Assembly (NCBI GenBank): GCA_013003255.1
Contig: JABDJZ010000570.1
Location: 1 to 9,100 of the forward strand
From: Rhodothermales bacterium
GTDB lineage: Bacteria > Bacteroidota > Rhodothermia > Rhodothermales > UBA10348
Direction of reading: 5' to 3'
Length of the DNA stretch: 9,100 bases
Part shown: in pieces, positions 1-7,511 of the stretch
How the letters are laid out: each line of letters starts with the position of its first letter
Position numbering within the stretch: the first letter of the stretch is position 1
Made by a program: the position numbers and the translations under genes
The notes under the pieces: generated by a model
What the model saw: only the letters and a program-made list of their open reading frames with translations
Databases searched by the model: none
What the model was told of the DNA's origin: nothing

Positions 1-52
1 GGTTTAGCTGGTCAAAGTCGACCTCGGGTTCCCAGGACTGGTCGCCAGACAC
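1..52 (-). CDS. 5' end of an unrecognised gene running off the left edge
   Basis: Only the first 17 codons are visible. Reading leftward from a GTG at 52-50, the frame is open to the edge and gives (M)SGDQSWEPEVDFDQLN, an acidic, non-repetitive N-terminus that looks like real coding sequence. The GTG follows the TAG stop of the preceding gene with no spacer (TAGGTG), which suggests a translationally coupled operon partner. I do not recognise the family from so few residues. The true start could be another codon in the unseen sequence, so both the start and the reality of the gene are moderately uncertain. Confidence 0.45.
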   Translation of the reverse strand, partial: MSGDQSWEPEVDFDQLN

Positions 53-391
53 CTAGGCCGCGTCTCCGCTGTCACCGGACGGTTTGCGCGGCGTGCGCTT
101 ACGCGTGGTAGTCTTCTTGGCGGCAGGCTTGGCCTTGGGTTTGGCCTTGGCCTCAGGAGCTTCCTCCTCAGCCTCGTCCGCATCGGGAGCACAGGCCTCC
201 GTCTCACGCTTGATGTTCTCCACGATGTCGTCGACAACGGTCTGAACCACGTTGCCTGCTTCTCGTGCTCCGTGGCTCACGAGTGACATGGCGGCTTCCA
301 CCAGGAAGCGGGCCTGTTCGTCCACCTGAAGCTCGTCAAAGCCTTTTCTCAGGTCGTGAAAGGCATCCTTGTTCGTCGTGTCGTCACTCAT
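53..391 (-). CDS. Small protein with acidic linker and basic, histone-H1-like Lys/Pro/Ala tail
   Basis: This is a 112-residue hypothetical protein. Residues 1-65 look helical and amphipathic (KGFDELQVDEQARFLVEAAM and onward). Residues 69-81 form an acidic stretch (DADEAEEEAPE). Residues 82-104 form a basic low-complexity tail (AKPKAKPAAKK, TTTRKRTPRK) of the kind found in H1-like nucleoid proteins and in PhaF-type phasins. I chose the ATG at 391-389 because AAAGAGA lies just upstream and the following sequence looks like a natural N-terminus. Longer starts at 427 or 460 add residues of non-coding character and have no ribosome-binding site. The gene lies downstream of ppdK but beyond a strong terminator, so it probably has its own promoter in 392-474, where I cannot point to a good one. 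Its stop abuts the next gene. DNA or polyester-granule association is a guess from composition only. Confidence 0.7.
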   Translation of the reverse strand: MSDDTTNKDAFHDLRKGFDELQVDEQARFLVEAAMSLVSHGAREAGNVVQTVVDDIVENIKRETEACAPDADEAEEEAPEAKAKPKAKPAAKKTTTRKRTPRKPSGDSGDAA

Positions 392-474
392 GGTGTCTCT
401 TTGGGTTGAAAGCCTGTTGGCGCTCATGGAGTAGACGGAAACTCTGGATCCAGGTTTCACCGGCCCGGCCGACC

Positions 475-515
475 CAAAACCAGAACGGGGCGACGATCCA
501 AAGACCGTCGCCCCG
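475..515 (-). terminator. Intrinsic terminator of ppdK
   Basis: A perfect 10-bp inverted repeat, CGGGGCGACG (486-495) and CGTCGCCCCG (506-515), encloses a 10-nt loop. Read on the minus strand it starts 31 nt after the ppdK stop and is followed by the U-rich run TTCTGGTTTTGGG. This is the normal architecture of a rho-independent terminator and separates ppdK from the small gene further along that strand. The U tract is interrupted by GG, so termination may be partial. Confidence 0.8.
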
Positions 516-546
516 CCCGGAAACTCAGCATTGTTGCTGGATAGGC

Positions 547-3213
547 CTAGCGCTTGTCCTGTGCATTCAGGTACGCCTGCGCCGCTGCCAGGCGTGCGAT
601 CGGCACGCGGAACGGCGAGCAGGACACGTAGTCCAGTCCAACCGCATGGCAGAAGTGCACCGATGCAGGATCACCGCCGTGCTCACCACAGATGCCCACC
701 TTGAGAAGCGGACGCTGGGAGCGACCACGCTCGGTTCCGATGCGCACCAGCTGGCCCACGCCCTCCTCGTCGATGGACTGGAAGGGATCATCCTTGAGGA
801 TCTTGTCCTCGACGTAGTACGGCAGAAATGTACCCGCATCATCGCGGGAGTAGCCGAACGTCATCTGCGTCAGGTCATTGGTCCCAAACGAGAAGAACTC
901 GGCCTCCTTGGCAATCTTGTCGGCCGTGAGCGCGGCGCGGGGGATTTCAATCATGGTTCCGACCATGTAATCCACCTTGGCACCCTTCTCGGCGAAGACC
1001 TTATCGGCCGTCGCGTTGATGACGGCCTTCTGGTTCCGGAACTCCTCCACGGTACCGATGAGCGGCACCATGATCTCGGGCAGTACGTCGACGCCCTTTT
1101 CGGACAGTTCGACAGCCGCCTCAATGATGGCGCGCGTCTGCATCTCGGTGATCTCCGGGTAGGTGATCCCGAGACGGCAACCGCGATGGCCGAGCATTGG
1201 GTTGAACTCGTGTAGCGCTTCAATCTTGGCGCGAATCACCGAGATGTCGACGCCCATCTTGCGGGCCATCTCCTGCTCCTCCTTCTCGGAGTGAGGCAGG
1301 AACTCGTGGAGAGGCGGGTCAAGGAGACGAACCGTGACCGGCAGGCCGGCCATCGCCTCGAAGATGCCCAGGAAGTCGGACTTCTGAACCGGAAGCAGTT
1401 TGGCGAGGGCGGCGCGGCGGGACTTCTCATCCTCCGCCAGAATCATCTCACGGACGTGATCGATGCGATCTCCCTCGAAGAACATGTGCTCCGTGCGGCA
1501 GAGGCCGATGCCCTGAGCACCGAACTCCAGCGCGGCACGCGCGTCATCCGGCGTGTCCGCGTTGGTGCGGACCTTCATGAAGCGGAAGCCGTCGACCCAG
1601 GACATGAACTCGGCAAACTCACCGCTCATCTCCGGCTTGACCAGGGGCTGCTCGCCCAGGATTACCTGTCCGCTGGAGCCGTTGATGGAGAGCCAGTCCC
1701 CTTCCTTGACCGTGACTTCGCCGTTGGTGAAGCTCTTGGCCTTGTAGTTGATGACGATGTCGCCACAGCCGGCCACACAGGGCTTGCCCCATCCGCGGGC
1801 CACGACAGCGGCGTGTGAGGTCATTCCACCGCGGGACGTCAGGATGCCCTCAGCAGCGTGCATGCCGCCGACATCTTCCGGGCTGGTCTCGATCCGGACG
1901 AGAATCACCGGCTGACCGGCGGCCTTCTTCTCTTCGGCGAGTTCGGCGCTGAAGACCACCTGGCCAACAGCGGCACCCGGTGAGGCCGGGAGGCCCTTCG
2001 CGATAACCGAGCTCTGGTAGGCATCCGGGTCTTCGAACCGCGGATGCAGGAGCATGTCAATGTGGATGGGGTCCACCAGGTGACGCACGGCGGTTTCCTT
2101 GGTCACGAGTCCCTCCTTCACGAGGTCCACAGCGATCTTGACAGCCGCAAGGCCCGTGCGCTTTCCGTTACGCGTCTGCAGCAGGAAGAGCTTCCCGTCC
2201 TGGACGGTGAACTCAATGTCCTGCATGTTGGCGTAGTGGCTCTCGAGCTTCTGCGTGGCCTCGACCAGCTCGCGGTAGGCGGCCGGGAATTTCTCGGCCA
2301 TGTGCGAGATGTCTTCCGGGGTACGAATACCCGCCACCACGTCCTCGCCCTGGGCGTTGACCAGGAACTCACCATAGAGCTTGTGCTCACCGGTGGAGGG
2401 GTTGCGCGTGAAGAGCACGCCCGTGCCCGACTCATCGCCCAGGTTACCGAACACCATCGCCTGAACATTAACCGCGGTGCCAATCAGACCGGTGATCTTA
2501 TTGATGTTGCGGTACTTGAGGGCACGATCACTGTCCCAGGAGCCGAAGACGGCGTTGATCGCCAGGTTCAGCTGCTCGTAGGGATCATCCGGGAACATGT
2601 ACCCGGTGTGCTTGCGGTAGATGGCCTTGTAACGGTCCACCAGCTCCCGCAGGTCATCGCCTGTGAGATCCACGTCATTCTCGACACCGCGCTCCTTCTT
2701 GAGCGTCTCGATGCAGTGCTCGAACTCGGCGTGGTGAACACCCATGACCACATCACCGAACATGTCGATGAACCGGCGATAGGCATCAAAGGCAAAGCGA
2801 ACGCTGCCGCTCTTCTTGGCGAGGCCCTCGACCACGTCGTCGTTCATGCCCAGGTTCAGGACCGTGTCCATCATGCCCGGCATCGAAACGGCCGCGCCAC
2901 TGCGAACGGAAACGAGCAGCGGGTTGTCGCGGTCACCGAAGCGGGCGCCCATGGCCTCTGCCACGTGGTCAATTCCGTCCCGGACGCTCTGCTCGAGACC
3001 TTCGGGCCACTCGCCCTTGGTCTCGCTGTAGTAGGCACAGCACTCCGTGCTGACGGTGAATCCGGGAGGGACCGGAAGTCCGATCGAGCTCATCTCCGAC
3101 AGGTTCGCTCCCTTGCCGCCGAGGAGCGCCTTCATGCTGCGGTCTCCCTCGCTTTTTCCGCCGCCGAACACATACACGTGCTGGGTTGCCGTTGCCGCTT
3201 CTACCGTTTCCAT
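547..3213 (-). CDS. ppdK: Pyruvate, phosphate dikinase (EC 2.7.9.1)
   Basis: A cytosolic enzyme that reversibly converts pyruvate, ATP and phosphate to phosphoenolpyruvate, AMP and pyrophosphate. It serves gluconeogenesis or, in reverse, pyrophosphate-saving glycolysis. The protein is 888 residues, the usual full length. The N-terminal nucleotide-binding domain carries GGKGANLSEM (32-41) and RSGAAVSMPGMMDTVLNLG (104-122). The swivelling phosphohistidine domain has RGGMTSHAAVVAR (461-473) with His467 as the phosphorylated residue. Thr465 sits at the position regulated by PDRP-type kinases in other organisms. The C-terminal PEP/pyruvate TIM barrel has RLLDPPLHEFLP (629-640), FGTNDLTQMTFGYSRDD (776-792) and the catalytic Cys842 in GICGEHGG. 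The ATG at 3213-3211 fits the family N-terminus, though no clear Shine-Dalgarno is visible. The gene is divergent from topA and apparently monocistronic. No regulator gene is adjacent. Confidence 0.98.
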   Translation of the reverse strand: METVEAATATQHVYVFGGGKSEGDRSMKALLGGKGANLSEMSSIGLPVPPGFTVSTECCAYYSETKGEWPEGLEQSVRDGIDHVAEAMGARFGDRDNPLLVSVRSGAAVSMPGMMDTVLNLGMNDDVVEGLAKKSGSVRFAFDAYRRFIDMFGDVVMGVHHAEFEHCIETLKKERGVENDVDLTGDDLRELVDRYKAIYRKHTGYMFPDDPYEQLNLAINAVFGSWDSDRALKYRNINKITGLIGTAVNVQAMVFGNLGDESGTGVLFTRNPSTGEHKLYGEFLVNAQGEDVVAGIRTPEDISHMAEKFPAAYRELVEATQKLESHYANMQDIEFTVQDGKLFLLQTRNGKRTGLAAVKIAVDLVKEGLVTKETAVRHLVDPIHIDMLLHPRFEDPDAYQSSVIAKGLPASPGAAVGQVVFSAELAEEKKAAGQPVILVRIETSPEDVGGMHAAEGILTSRGGMTSHAAVVARGWGKPCVAGCGDIVINYKAKSFTNGEVTVKEGDWLSINGSSGQVILGEQPLVKPEMSGEFAEFMSWVDGFRFMKVRTNADTPDDARAALEFGAQGIGLCRTEHMFFEGDRIDHVREMILAEDEKSRRAALAKLLPVQKSDFLGIFEAMAGLPVTVRLLDPPLHEFLPHSEKEEQEMARKMGVDISVIRAKIEALHEFNPMLGHRGCRLGITYPEITEMQTRAIIEAAVELSEKGVDVLPEIMVPLIGTVEEFRNQKAVINATADKVFAEKGAKVDYMVGTMIEIPRAALTADKIAKEAEFFSFGTNDLTQMTFGYSRDDAGTFLPYYVEDKILKDDPFQSIDEEGVGQLVRIGTERGRSQRPLLKVGICGEHGGDPASVHFCHAVGLDYVSCSPFRVPIARLAAAQAYLNAQDKR

Positions 3214-3315
3214 ATTCGTCCAAGTAGGTTTATCTGAGTCAGTCGGCGAGCATCTGCCCTGTCACATCGCGGTGGCGGCAAATAGTTCGCTCAAAGCAAG
3301 GGAAGATAAGGAGAT

Positions 3316-3327
3316 GCCGCGCGCGGC
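3316..3327. repeat. 12-bp perfect palindrome between ppdK and topA
   Basis: GCCGCGCGCGGC is a perfect palindrome in the divergent intergenic region, about 100 bp upstream of ppdK. It could be a dimeric regulator site, but GC-only palindromes of this length can also arise by chance in such DNA. No promoter element next to it is convincing. Confidence 0.35.
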
Positions 3328-3363
3328 TCGCTCCCGGAACCACCAAGAACTCATTAAAGGACG

Positions 3364-3375
3364 GGAAGCGCTTCC
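3364..3375. repeat. 12-bp perfect palindrome, possible operator
   Basis: GGAAGCGCTTCC is a perfect 12-bp palindrome of mixed composition, 111 bp upstream of the topA start and 151 bp upstream of the ppdK start. Its size and symmetry fit a homodimeric repressor or activator site serving one or both divergent genes. No known operator consensus is recognised, so the role is inferred. Confidence 0.4.
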
Positions 3376-3411
3376 GGCATTCTGAGGCGCGAAGCGGGGG
3401 GTGATTGTTGA

Positions 3412-3435
3412 CCGCCGAGGAACGTCCCTCGGCGG
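3412..3435. promoter_or_regulatory. 9-bp GC-rich hairpin upstream of topA
   Basis: CCGCCGAGG (3412-3420) and CCTCGGCGG (3427-3435) form a perfect 9-bp stem with a 6-nt loop, AACGTC, ending 50 nt before the topA start. No T run follows on the plus strand, and on the minus strand the hairpin is followed by TCAACAATC, so it is not a textbook terminator either way. It may be an mRNA leader structure or an operator. TTGACC (3408-3413) and TATAGG (3443-3448) flank it but are 29 nt apart, too far for a standard promoter. Confidence 0.5.
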
Positions 3436-3485
3436 GTTGCTGTATAGGGGCGGCTCAAGTTTTCGCTTCAGTTGACCCATCCGGT

Positions 3486-6065
3486 ATGTCCCACCTCGTA
3501 GTCGTCGAGTCCCCCACCAAGGCCAAAACCATTCGCCGATTCCTGCCCAAGGAATACCGGGTTGAGGCCAGCATGGGACACGTGCGCGACCTGCCCGCCT
3601 CGGCGAGCCAGATCCCCAAGAAGTACAAGGGAGAGGCCTGGACGCGGCTGGGCGTCAACGTGGAGGAAGACTTTGACCCGCTCTACGTGGTGCCGCCGGA
3701 GAAAGCCAAGGTGGTCAAGGAACTGAAGGCCGCCCTCAAGGATGCCGACGCCCTCTACATCGCCACTGATGAAGACCGGGAAGGAGAATCCATCGGCTGG
3801 CACCTGCTTGAGGTCCTGAAGCCCAAAGTGCCCGTCCATCGGATGGTCTTTCACGAGATCACCGAGAAGGCCATCAACGAGGCGCTGGAGAAGACTCGCG
3901 AGATGGACACCAGCCTCGTCGAGGCTCAGGAGACCCGGCGCGTGCTGGATCGGCTCGTTGGCTACACCCTCTCCCCGCTACTCTGGAAGAAGGTTGCTCC
4001 GAAGCTTTCTGCAGGGCGCGTCCAGAGTGTGGCGGTCCGGATCATTGTCAACCGCGAAAAGGAGCGGATTGTCTTCGTCCCCGCTACTTACTGGAATATT
4101 GATGCCAAGCTTCAGGTCCCGGGTGGGGCGTTCGGAGCAGCCCTGACGCACGTTGCCGGCGTCCGCATCGCTGCCGGTCGCGACTTTGATGATGAGACCG
4201 GTCGCCTGAAGGACAATCTCAAGCCGGGCGTGGACGTACTTCAGCTCGGCGAGGATCGTGCGAAGGCGCTGGTCGATGAATTGAAGGACGCTTCCTGGAC
4301 CGTCGATTCCGTCGTGTCGAAGATGTCGTCACGCTCCCCTGCGGCACCCTTCATTACCTCTTCCCTGCAACAGGAGGCCAGCCGTAAGCTCCGGCTGTCT
4401 GCGCGGGAGACCATGCGGGTGGCTCAGCGGCTCTACGAGCAGGGTTTCATCACCTACATGCGAACGGACTCCACGCACCTCTCGAGCGAGGCGGTCAAGG
4501 CGTCCAGGGACGCCATCAAACGCATGTACGGGGATGCCTATCTCCACGACGGACAGCGCAACTATTCCAACAAGGTCCGCAACGCGCAGGAAGCCCACGA
4601 GGCCATTCGCCCCGCCGGCACCGAAATGAAGACGCGTGAAGCGCTCAAGCTCAGCGGCATTGAGGGCAAACTGTATGAGCTGATCTGGAAACGCACGGTG
4701 GCCTCGCAGATGGCCGATGCGCGTCTCAAGACGGTCACCGTCAAGGTCGGTGCAGGCTCCGGGGACAACGCCTGCACGTTCAGAGCGTCGGGCCGGACCA
4801 TTGAATTCCCGGGCTTCATGCGGGCCTATGTGGAGGGCTCGGATGATCCCGATGCGGAGCTGGAGGATCGCGAATCAGCGCTCCCGGCCATCGCCGAGGG
4901 AGACAACCCGGACTGCCGTGAGCTGGACGCCCGCGGATCGGAGACCAAGCCCCCGGCGCGCCTGACCGATGCCTCGCTCATCCGGTTCCTGGAGGCAGAG
5001 GGCATTGGCCGTCCGAGTACGTACGCCTCGATCATCGACACCATTGTCAATCGAGGGTACGTGAGCAGACAGGGCAGCCAGCTGGTGCCCTCGTTCACCG
5101 CGTTTGCCACCACCAATCTCCTGGAGTCCAACTTCGGGAGCCTCGTGGACGTCGGCTTCACCGCCGAAATGGAGCAGACGCTTGATGACATTGCCGGAGG
5201 AGGTCGCGAGCCTGTCCCCTACCTGAAGAAGTTCTTTCTCGGAGACGATGGCCTTGAGGGCAAGGTGGAACAGGGGCTCGACAAAATCGATGCCCGTTCG
5301 ATCTCCGAGATCAAGATGGAGCCATGGCAGCCATACTCCATTCGGGTCGGGCGCTTCGGCCCCTACGTGGAGCACGAAGAGGACGGAGACAAGCTGAAGG
5401 CCTCCATCCCCGAAGACTGGTCGCCGGGTGATGTAACGGCCGACAAGATTCGCCAGTTGCTGGAGGATGCCAACGAGGGAGACCGTGTTCTGGGCATCCA
5501 CCCTGAACACGACGTGCCCGTGATTCTGCGACGTGGCCCCTACGGTCACTACGTGCAGTTGGGTGAGGAAGAAGAGGGCAGCAAGAGCAAGCCCAAGCGC
5601 ATCTCGGTGCCCAAGGGCATGGACACCGGCGCCGTGGAGCTGGAAACCGGTGTGGCACTGCTCGGCCTTCCGCGCAAACTGGGCGTTCACCCCGAGACCG
5701 GGGAGGACATCATGGCCAACATTGGTCGGTACGGCCCCTATGTGCAGCACAAGCGCACCTTCGGCTCATTGACTCCCGCCGATGACGTGCTGGCGGTGGA
5801 GTTGCCACGTGCTCTGGAACTGATCGCCAAGAAAGAGGCCAAGAACAAGCCGCTTCGGACCGTGGGTGATCACCCCGAGACCGGCGATCCCATTGAACTC
5901 TTCGAGGGACGGTACGGACCGTACGTCAAGCACGCCAAGGTCAACGCATCGCTGCCCAAAGGCGCGGATCCGGAGGAGATCACGGTCGAACAGGCTGTCG
6001 AGCTCCTGAATGCTCGGGCGGCCAGGAAGAAGAAAAAGCCGGCTGCGCGCAGGAAGAAGAAGTAG
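3486..6065 (+). CDS. topA: DNA topoisomerase I (type IA) with GPYV-repeat C-terminus
   Basis: This enzyme relaxes negatively supercoiled DNA in the nucleoid through a transient 5'-phosphotyrosine break. The protein has 859 residues. The TOPRIM domain at 1-120 carries VVVESPTKAK (Glu8) and the metal-binding acidic triad ATDEDREGE (Asp95, Asp97, Glu99). SAGRVQSVAVR (175-185) is a family-conserved segment, and the active-site Tyr324 lies in FITYMRTDST. EGIGRPSTYASII (505-517) closes the core. The C-terminal third has no Cys4 zinc ribbons. It carries repeated motifs at 623-630 (RFGPYVEH), 684-690, 748-755 (RYGPYVQH) and 809-816 (RYGPYVKH), then a basic tail at 847-859 (RKKKKPAARRKKK). The ATG at 3486 is chosen because SHLVVVESPTKAK is the canonical N-terminus. 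The frame stays open upstream to 3405, but those 27 residues are not family-like. No Shine-Dalgarno is evident. Confidence 0.97.
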   Translation: MSHLVVVESPTKAKTIRRFLPKEYRVEASMGHVRDLPASASQIPKKYKGEAWTRLGVNVEEDFDPLYVVPPEKAKVVKELKAALKDADALYIATDEDREGESIGWHLLEVLKPKVPVHRMVFHEITEKAINEALEKTREMDTSLVEAQETRRVLDRLVGYTLSPLLWKKVAPKLSAGRVQSVAVRIIVNREKERIVFVPATYWNIDAKLQVPGGAFGAALTHVAGVRIAAGRDFDDETGRLKDNLKPGVDVLQLGEDRAKALVDELKDASWTVDSVVSKMSSRSPAAPFITSSLQQEASRKLRLSARETMRVAQRLYEQGFITYMRTDSTHLSSEAVKASRDAIKRMYGDAYLHDGQRNYSNKVRNAQEAHEAIRPAGTEMKTREALKLSGIEGKLYELIWKRTVASQMADARLKTVTVKVGAGSGDNACTFRASGRTIEFPGFMRAYVEGSDDPDAELEDRESALPAIAEGDNPDCRELDARGSETKPPARLTDASLIRFLEAEGIGRPSTYASIIDTIVNRGYVSRQGSQLVPSFTAFATTNLLESNFGSLVDVGFTAEMEQTLDDIAGGGREPVPYLKKFFLGDDGLEGKVEQGLDKIDARSISEIKMEPWQPYSIRVGRFGPYVEHEEDGDKLKASIPEDWSPGDVTADKIRQLLEDANEGDRVLGIHPEHDVPVILRRGPYGHYVQLGEEEEGSKSKPKRISVPKGMDTGAVELETGVALLGLPRKLGVHPETGEDIMANIGRYGPYVQHKRTFGSLTPADDVLAVELPRALELIAKKEAKNKPLRTVGDHPETGDPIELFEGRYGPYVKHAKVNASLPKGADPEEITVEQAVELLNARAARKKKKPAARRKKK

Positions 6066-6074
6066 CGGGAACGG

Positions 6075-6126
6075 CCTCGTTCAGCGCCGGTCGCGGGAAG
6101 CCTCAGCGTCCCTCGTTCAGCGTCCC
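6075..6126. repeat. Overlapping short direct repeats at the topA/rsgA convergent junction
   Basis: CCTCGTTCAGCG occurs at 6075-6086 and again at 6111-6122. CAGCGTCCC occurs at 6104-6112 and 6118-6126. A related block, GCGGGAA..CCTC..AGCG, appears at 6065-6086 and, shortened, at 6093-6108. The gap therefore looks like decayed short tandem duplication. The repeats run into the last codons of rsgA, whose stop is at 6119-6117. I find no stable hairpin with a T tract here, so transcription termination between the convergent genes is not explained by the sequence. Confidence 0.6.
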
Positions 6127-7088
6127 ACGTCTCCGGCCCCGAGCCGCAGCGCGTAGAGCATGCTCAGGTAGGAGTCGTAACGGCTGATCTGCAGCTGGCC
6201 CTCATCAACCGCGTCCTTTACCGCGCAGCCCGGTTCGTGGTCGTGTGTGCAGTTGGGAAAGCGGCAATCCGGAATGAGGGGGACGAACTCCGGGAAGTAG
6301 TGGGTCAGGTTGCCCTCATCGACGCCAATCAGCCCGAACTCCCGAAGCCCGGGCGTGTCCACGAGGTAGCCCCCTCCGGCCAGCGGATGCAGAGAGGCAA
6401 ACGTAGTCGTATGGGTGCCCTTGCCGGTTGCGTGGCTGATCTCCCCCGTTCGAAGGTCGAGGCCCGGTGACAGCGTGTTCAGCAACGTGGTCTTGCCCAC
6501 CCCGGACGGCCCGGCCACCACACAAGTCTGACCCTTGAGGCTCTTCTTGAGGGCGCGCATGCCCTTGCCCTCCTTGGCACTGATCAGGCGCACCGGGTAG
6601 CCCAGCGATTCGTACATCCTTGCCAGCTGCTTGAGTTCGGCGCGTGCTTTCCGGGAGCCCGCCAGATCCACCTTGTTGATGATGAGTCCTGCAGGCAGGT
6701 CATTGCACGCGGCCATGACCAGGAATCGATCCACGAATCCGGTGTTGAGTGGAGGCTCATCAAAGGCCTGCACCACCCACGCGTGGTCCACGTTTGCGGC
6801 AATCACGTGCGATTTGCCAATCTGCCGACCTGCGGCCCGCCGAATCAGGCAGCGGACCCGGGGCTCAATGCCGACAATGACGCCCGTCCCATCCTCATTC
6901 ATGAGCAGGTCCACGTTATCGCCAACCACGACGGGGTTGGTCTCGCGGGACCCGGCCAGCCTGAACTTGCCTCTTACCGTACAGGCAATGCGATCATCGC
7001 CCACTGCAACGTCATACCAACTCCCGGTCGACCGCAGGACGCGGCCCCTTCGTTTCCTGTCCGAACGCGATTCCGGGTTTGCGGGCAA
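6117..7088 (-). CDS. rsgA: Small ribosomal subunit biogenesis GTPase RsgA
   Basis: A circularly permuted GTPase that binds the maturing 30S subunit and helps release assembly factors, with ribosome-stimulated GTP hydrolysis. The 323-residue protein has the expected order: an N-terminal OB fold (about 15-75), then G4 NKVD (138-141), G5 SAK (170-172), the G1 P-loop GPSGVGKTT (193-201), G2 around GKGTHTTT (222-229) and G3 DTPG (244-247). A C-terminal zinc site reads C275-x4-C280-x-H282-x5-C288. The start is unusual. The first possible initiator in frame is TTG at 7088-7086, only three codons after an in-frame TAG, and the next ATG is at residue 63, inside the OB fold. No Shine-Dalgarno is visible, so initiation probably depends on coupling to the gene just upstream. 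Confidence 0.96.
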   Translation of the reverse strand: MPANPESRSDRKRRGRVLRSTGSWYDVAVGDDRIACTVRGKFRLAGSRETNPVVVGDNVDLLMNEDGTGVIVGIEPRVRCLIRRAAGRQIGKSHVIAANVDHAWVVQAFDEPPLNTGFVDRFLVMAACNDLPAGLIINKVDLAGSRKARAELKQLARMYESLGYPVRLISAKEGKGMRALKKSLKGQTCVVAGPSGVGKTTLLNTLSPGLDLRTGEISHATGKGTHTTTFASLHPLAGGGYLVDTPGLREFGLIGVDEGNLTHYFPEFVPLIPDCRFPNCTHDHEPGCAVKDAVDEGQLQISRYDSYLSMLYALRLGAGDVGR

Positions 7089-7097
7089 CGGCGCGGA

Positions 7098-7436
7098 CTA
7101 GCGGTTTCTGGTACGGCGGGGAGCCATCGCCGGTGTCGATTGCCCTTCAATGGCTGCGTCCAGATCAATGCGTTCGCCCTTCTCCGGTAGGGCGGGCGTG
7201 TCAAGACGATCCTCCAGTTCCTCGATGCGGTCCAGCAAAGGGTCCGTAGCCTTTCGGGCTGCACGGTGCATCATCCGCTCCAACTCGCTTGTGGTGACAC
7301 TGGACGAACCCGCCGATTCCTGCTGGGGAGCAAAGCCCCGTGTGCGCTCCCTGTATGCCAGGATCATCTTCGTCATGGACGTAATGGTGCCCATCACGAT
7401 GGCTACGACAACGATGACAAAGACTTCTTCTGGCAT
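7098..7436 (-). CDS. Small single-pass membrane protein with a cytoplasmic coiled coil
   Basis: This 112-residue protein of unknown family starts PEEVFVIVVVAIVMGTITSM, one hydrophobic helix at about residues 5-25. A basic segment follows (KMILAYRERTR), which suggests the C-terminus lies in the cytoplasm. A Ser-rich linker (about 37-50), a charged helix with coiled-coil spacing (about 51-79, DPLLDRIEELEDRLD) and a disordered basic end complete it. The layout of short anchor plus coiled coil resembles PspB, but I see no decisive PspB motif. The ATG at 7436 is preferred over an upstream TTG at 7505, because the extra 23 residues do not look like protein. It lies between gcdH and rsgA on the same strand. 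Its stop is in the same frame as rsgA with nine bases between them, so the two are probably one transcription and translation unit. Confidence 0.8.
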   Translation of the reverse strand: MPEEVFVIVVVAIVMGTITSMTKMILAYRERTRGFAPQQESAGSSSVTTSELERMMHRAARKATDPLLDRIEELEDRLDTPALPEKGERIDLDAAIEGQSTPAMAPRRTRNR

Positions 7437-7476
7437 GGCTCGAGCGTTTGGTTGCGATCCGTTACGAGGTTGCCGC

Positions 7477-7511
7477 GGCCCGGTTTCGGCGTAGCCGGAC
7501 ACCAACCGGCC
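7477..7511. promoter_or_regulatory. Compound hairpin between gcdH and the small membrane-protein gene
   Basis: GGCCCGGTT (7477-7485) pairs with AACCGGCC (7504-7511) as an 8-bp stem with one bulged C. Inside it, CGGC (7487-7490) pairs with GCCG (7494-7497) around a GTA loop. The structure lies 32-66 nt after the gcdH stop and 41 nt before the next start, in a 106-bp gap. No U tract follows on the minus strand, so it may be a processing or stability element rather than an intrinsic terminator. The role is inferred. Confidence 0.4.

Noticed and set aside
2044..3237. A 397-codon open frame antisense to ppdK, and similar plus-strand frames at 265-1215 and 1291-1818.
   Set aside because: They are mirror frames of a strongly conserved ppdK gene in GC-rich DNA. 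Their translations show no family motifs, and the frame at 265-1215 runs across the ppdK terminator and into the small gene.
3408..3448. TTGACC and TATAGG as a sigma-70-type promoter for topA.
   Set aside because: The spacing is 29 nt instead of about 17, with the 9-bp hairpin between them.
3405..3485. A longer TopA start 27 codons upstream.
   Set aside because: The extra residues do not resemble the family, and they would translate through the GC-rich hairpin. SHLVVVESPTKAK at 3486 is the standard N-terminus.
4875..5750. A 291-codon open frame antisense to topA.
   Set aside because: It lies wholly within conserved topA coding sequence, and its His/Gly/Leu-rich translation is typical of an antisense shadow.
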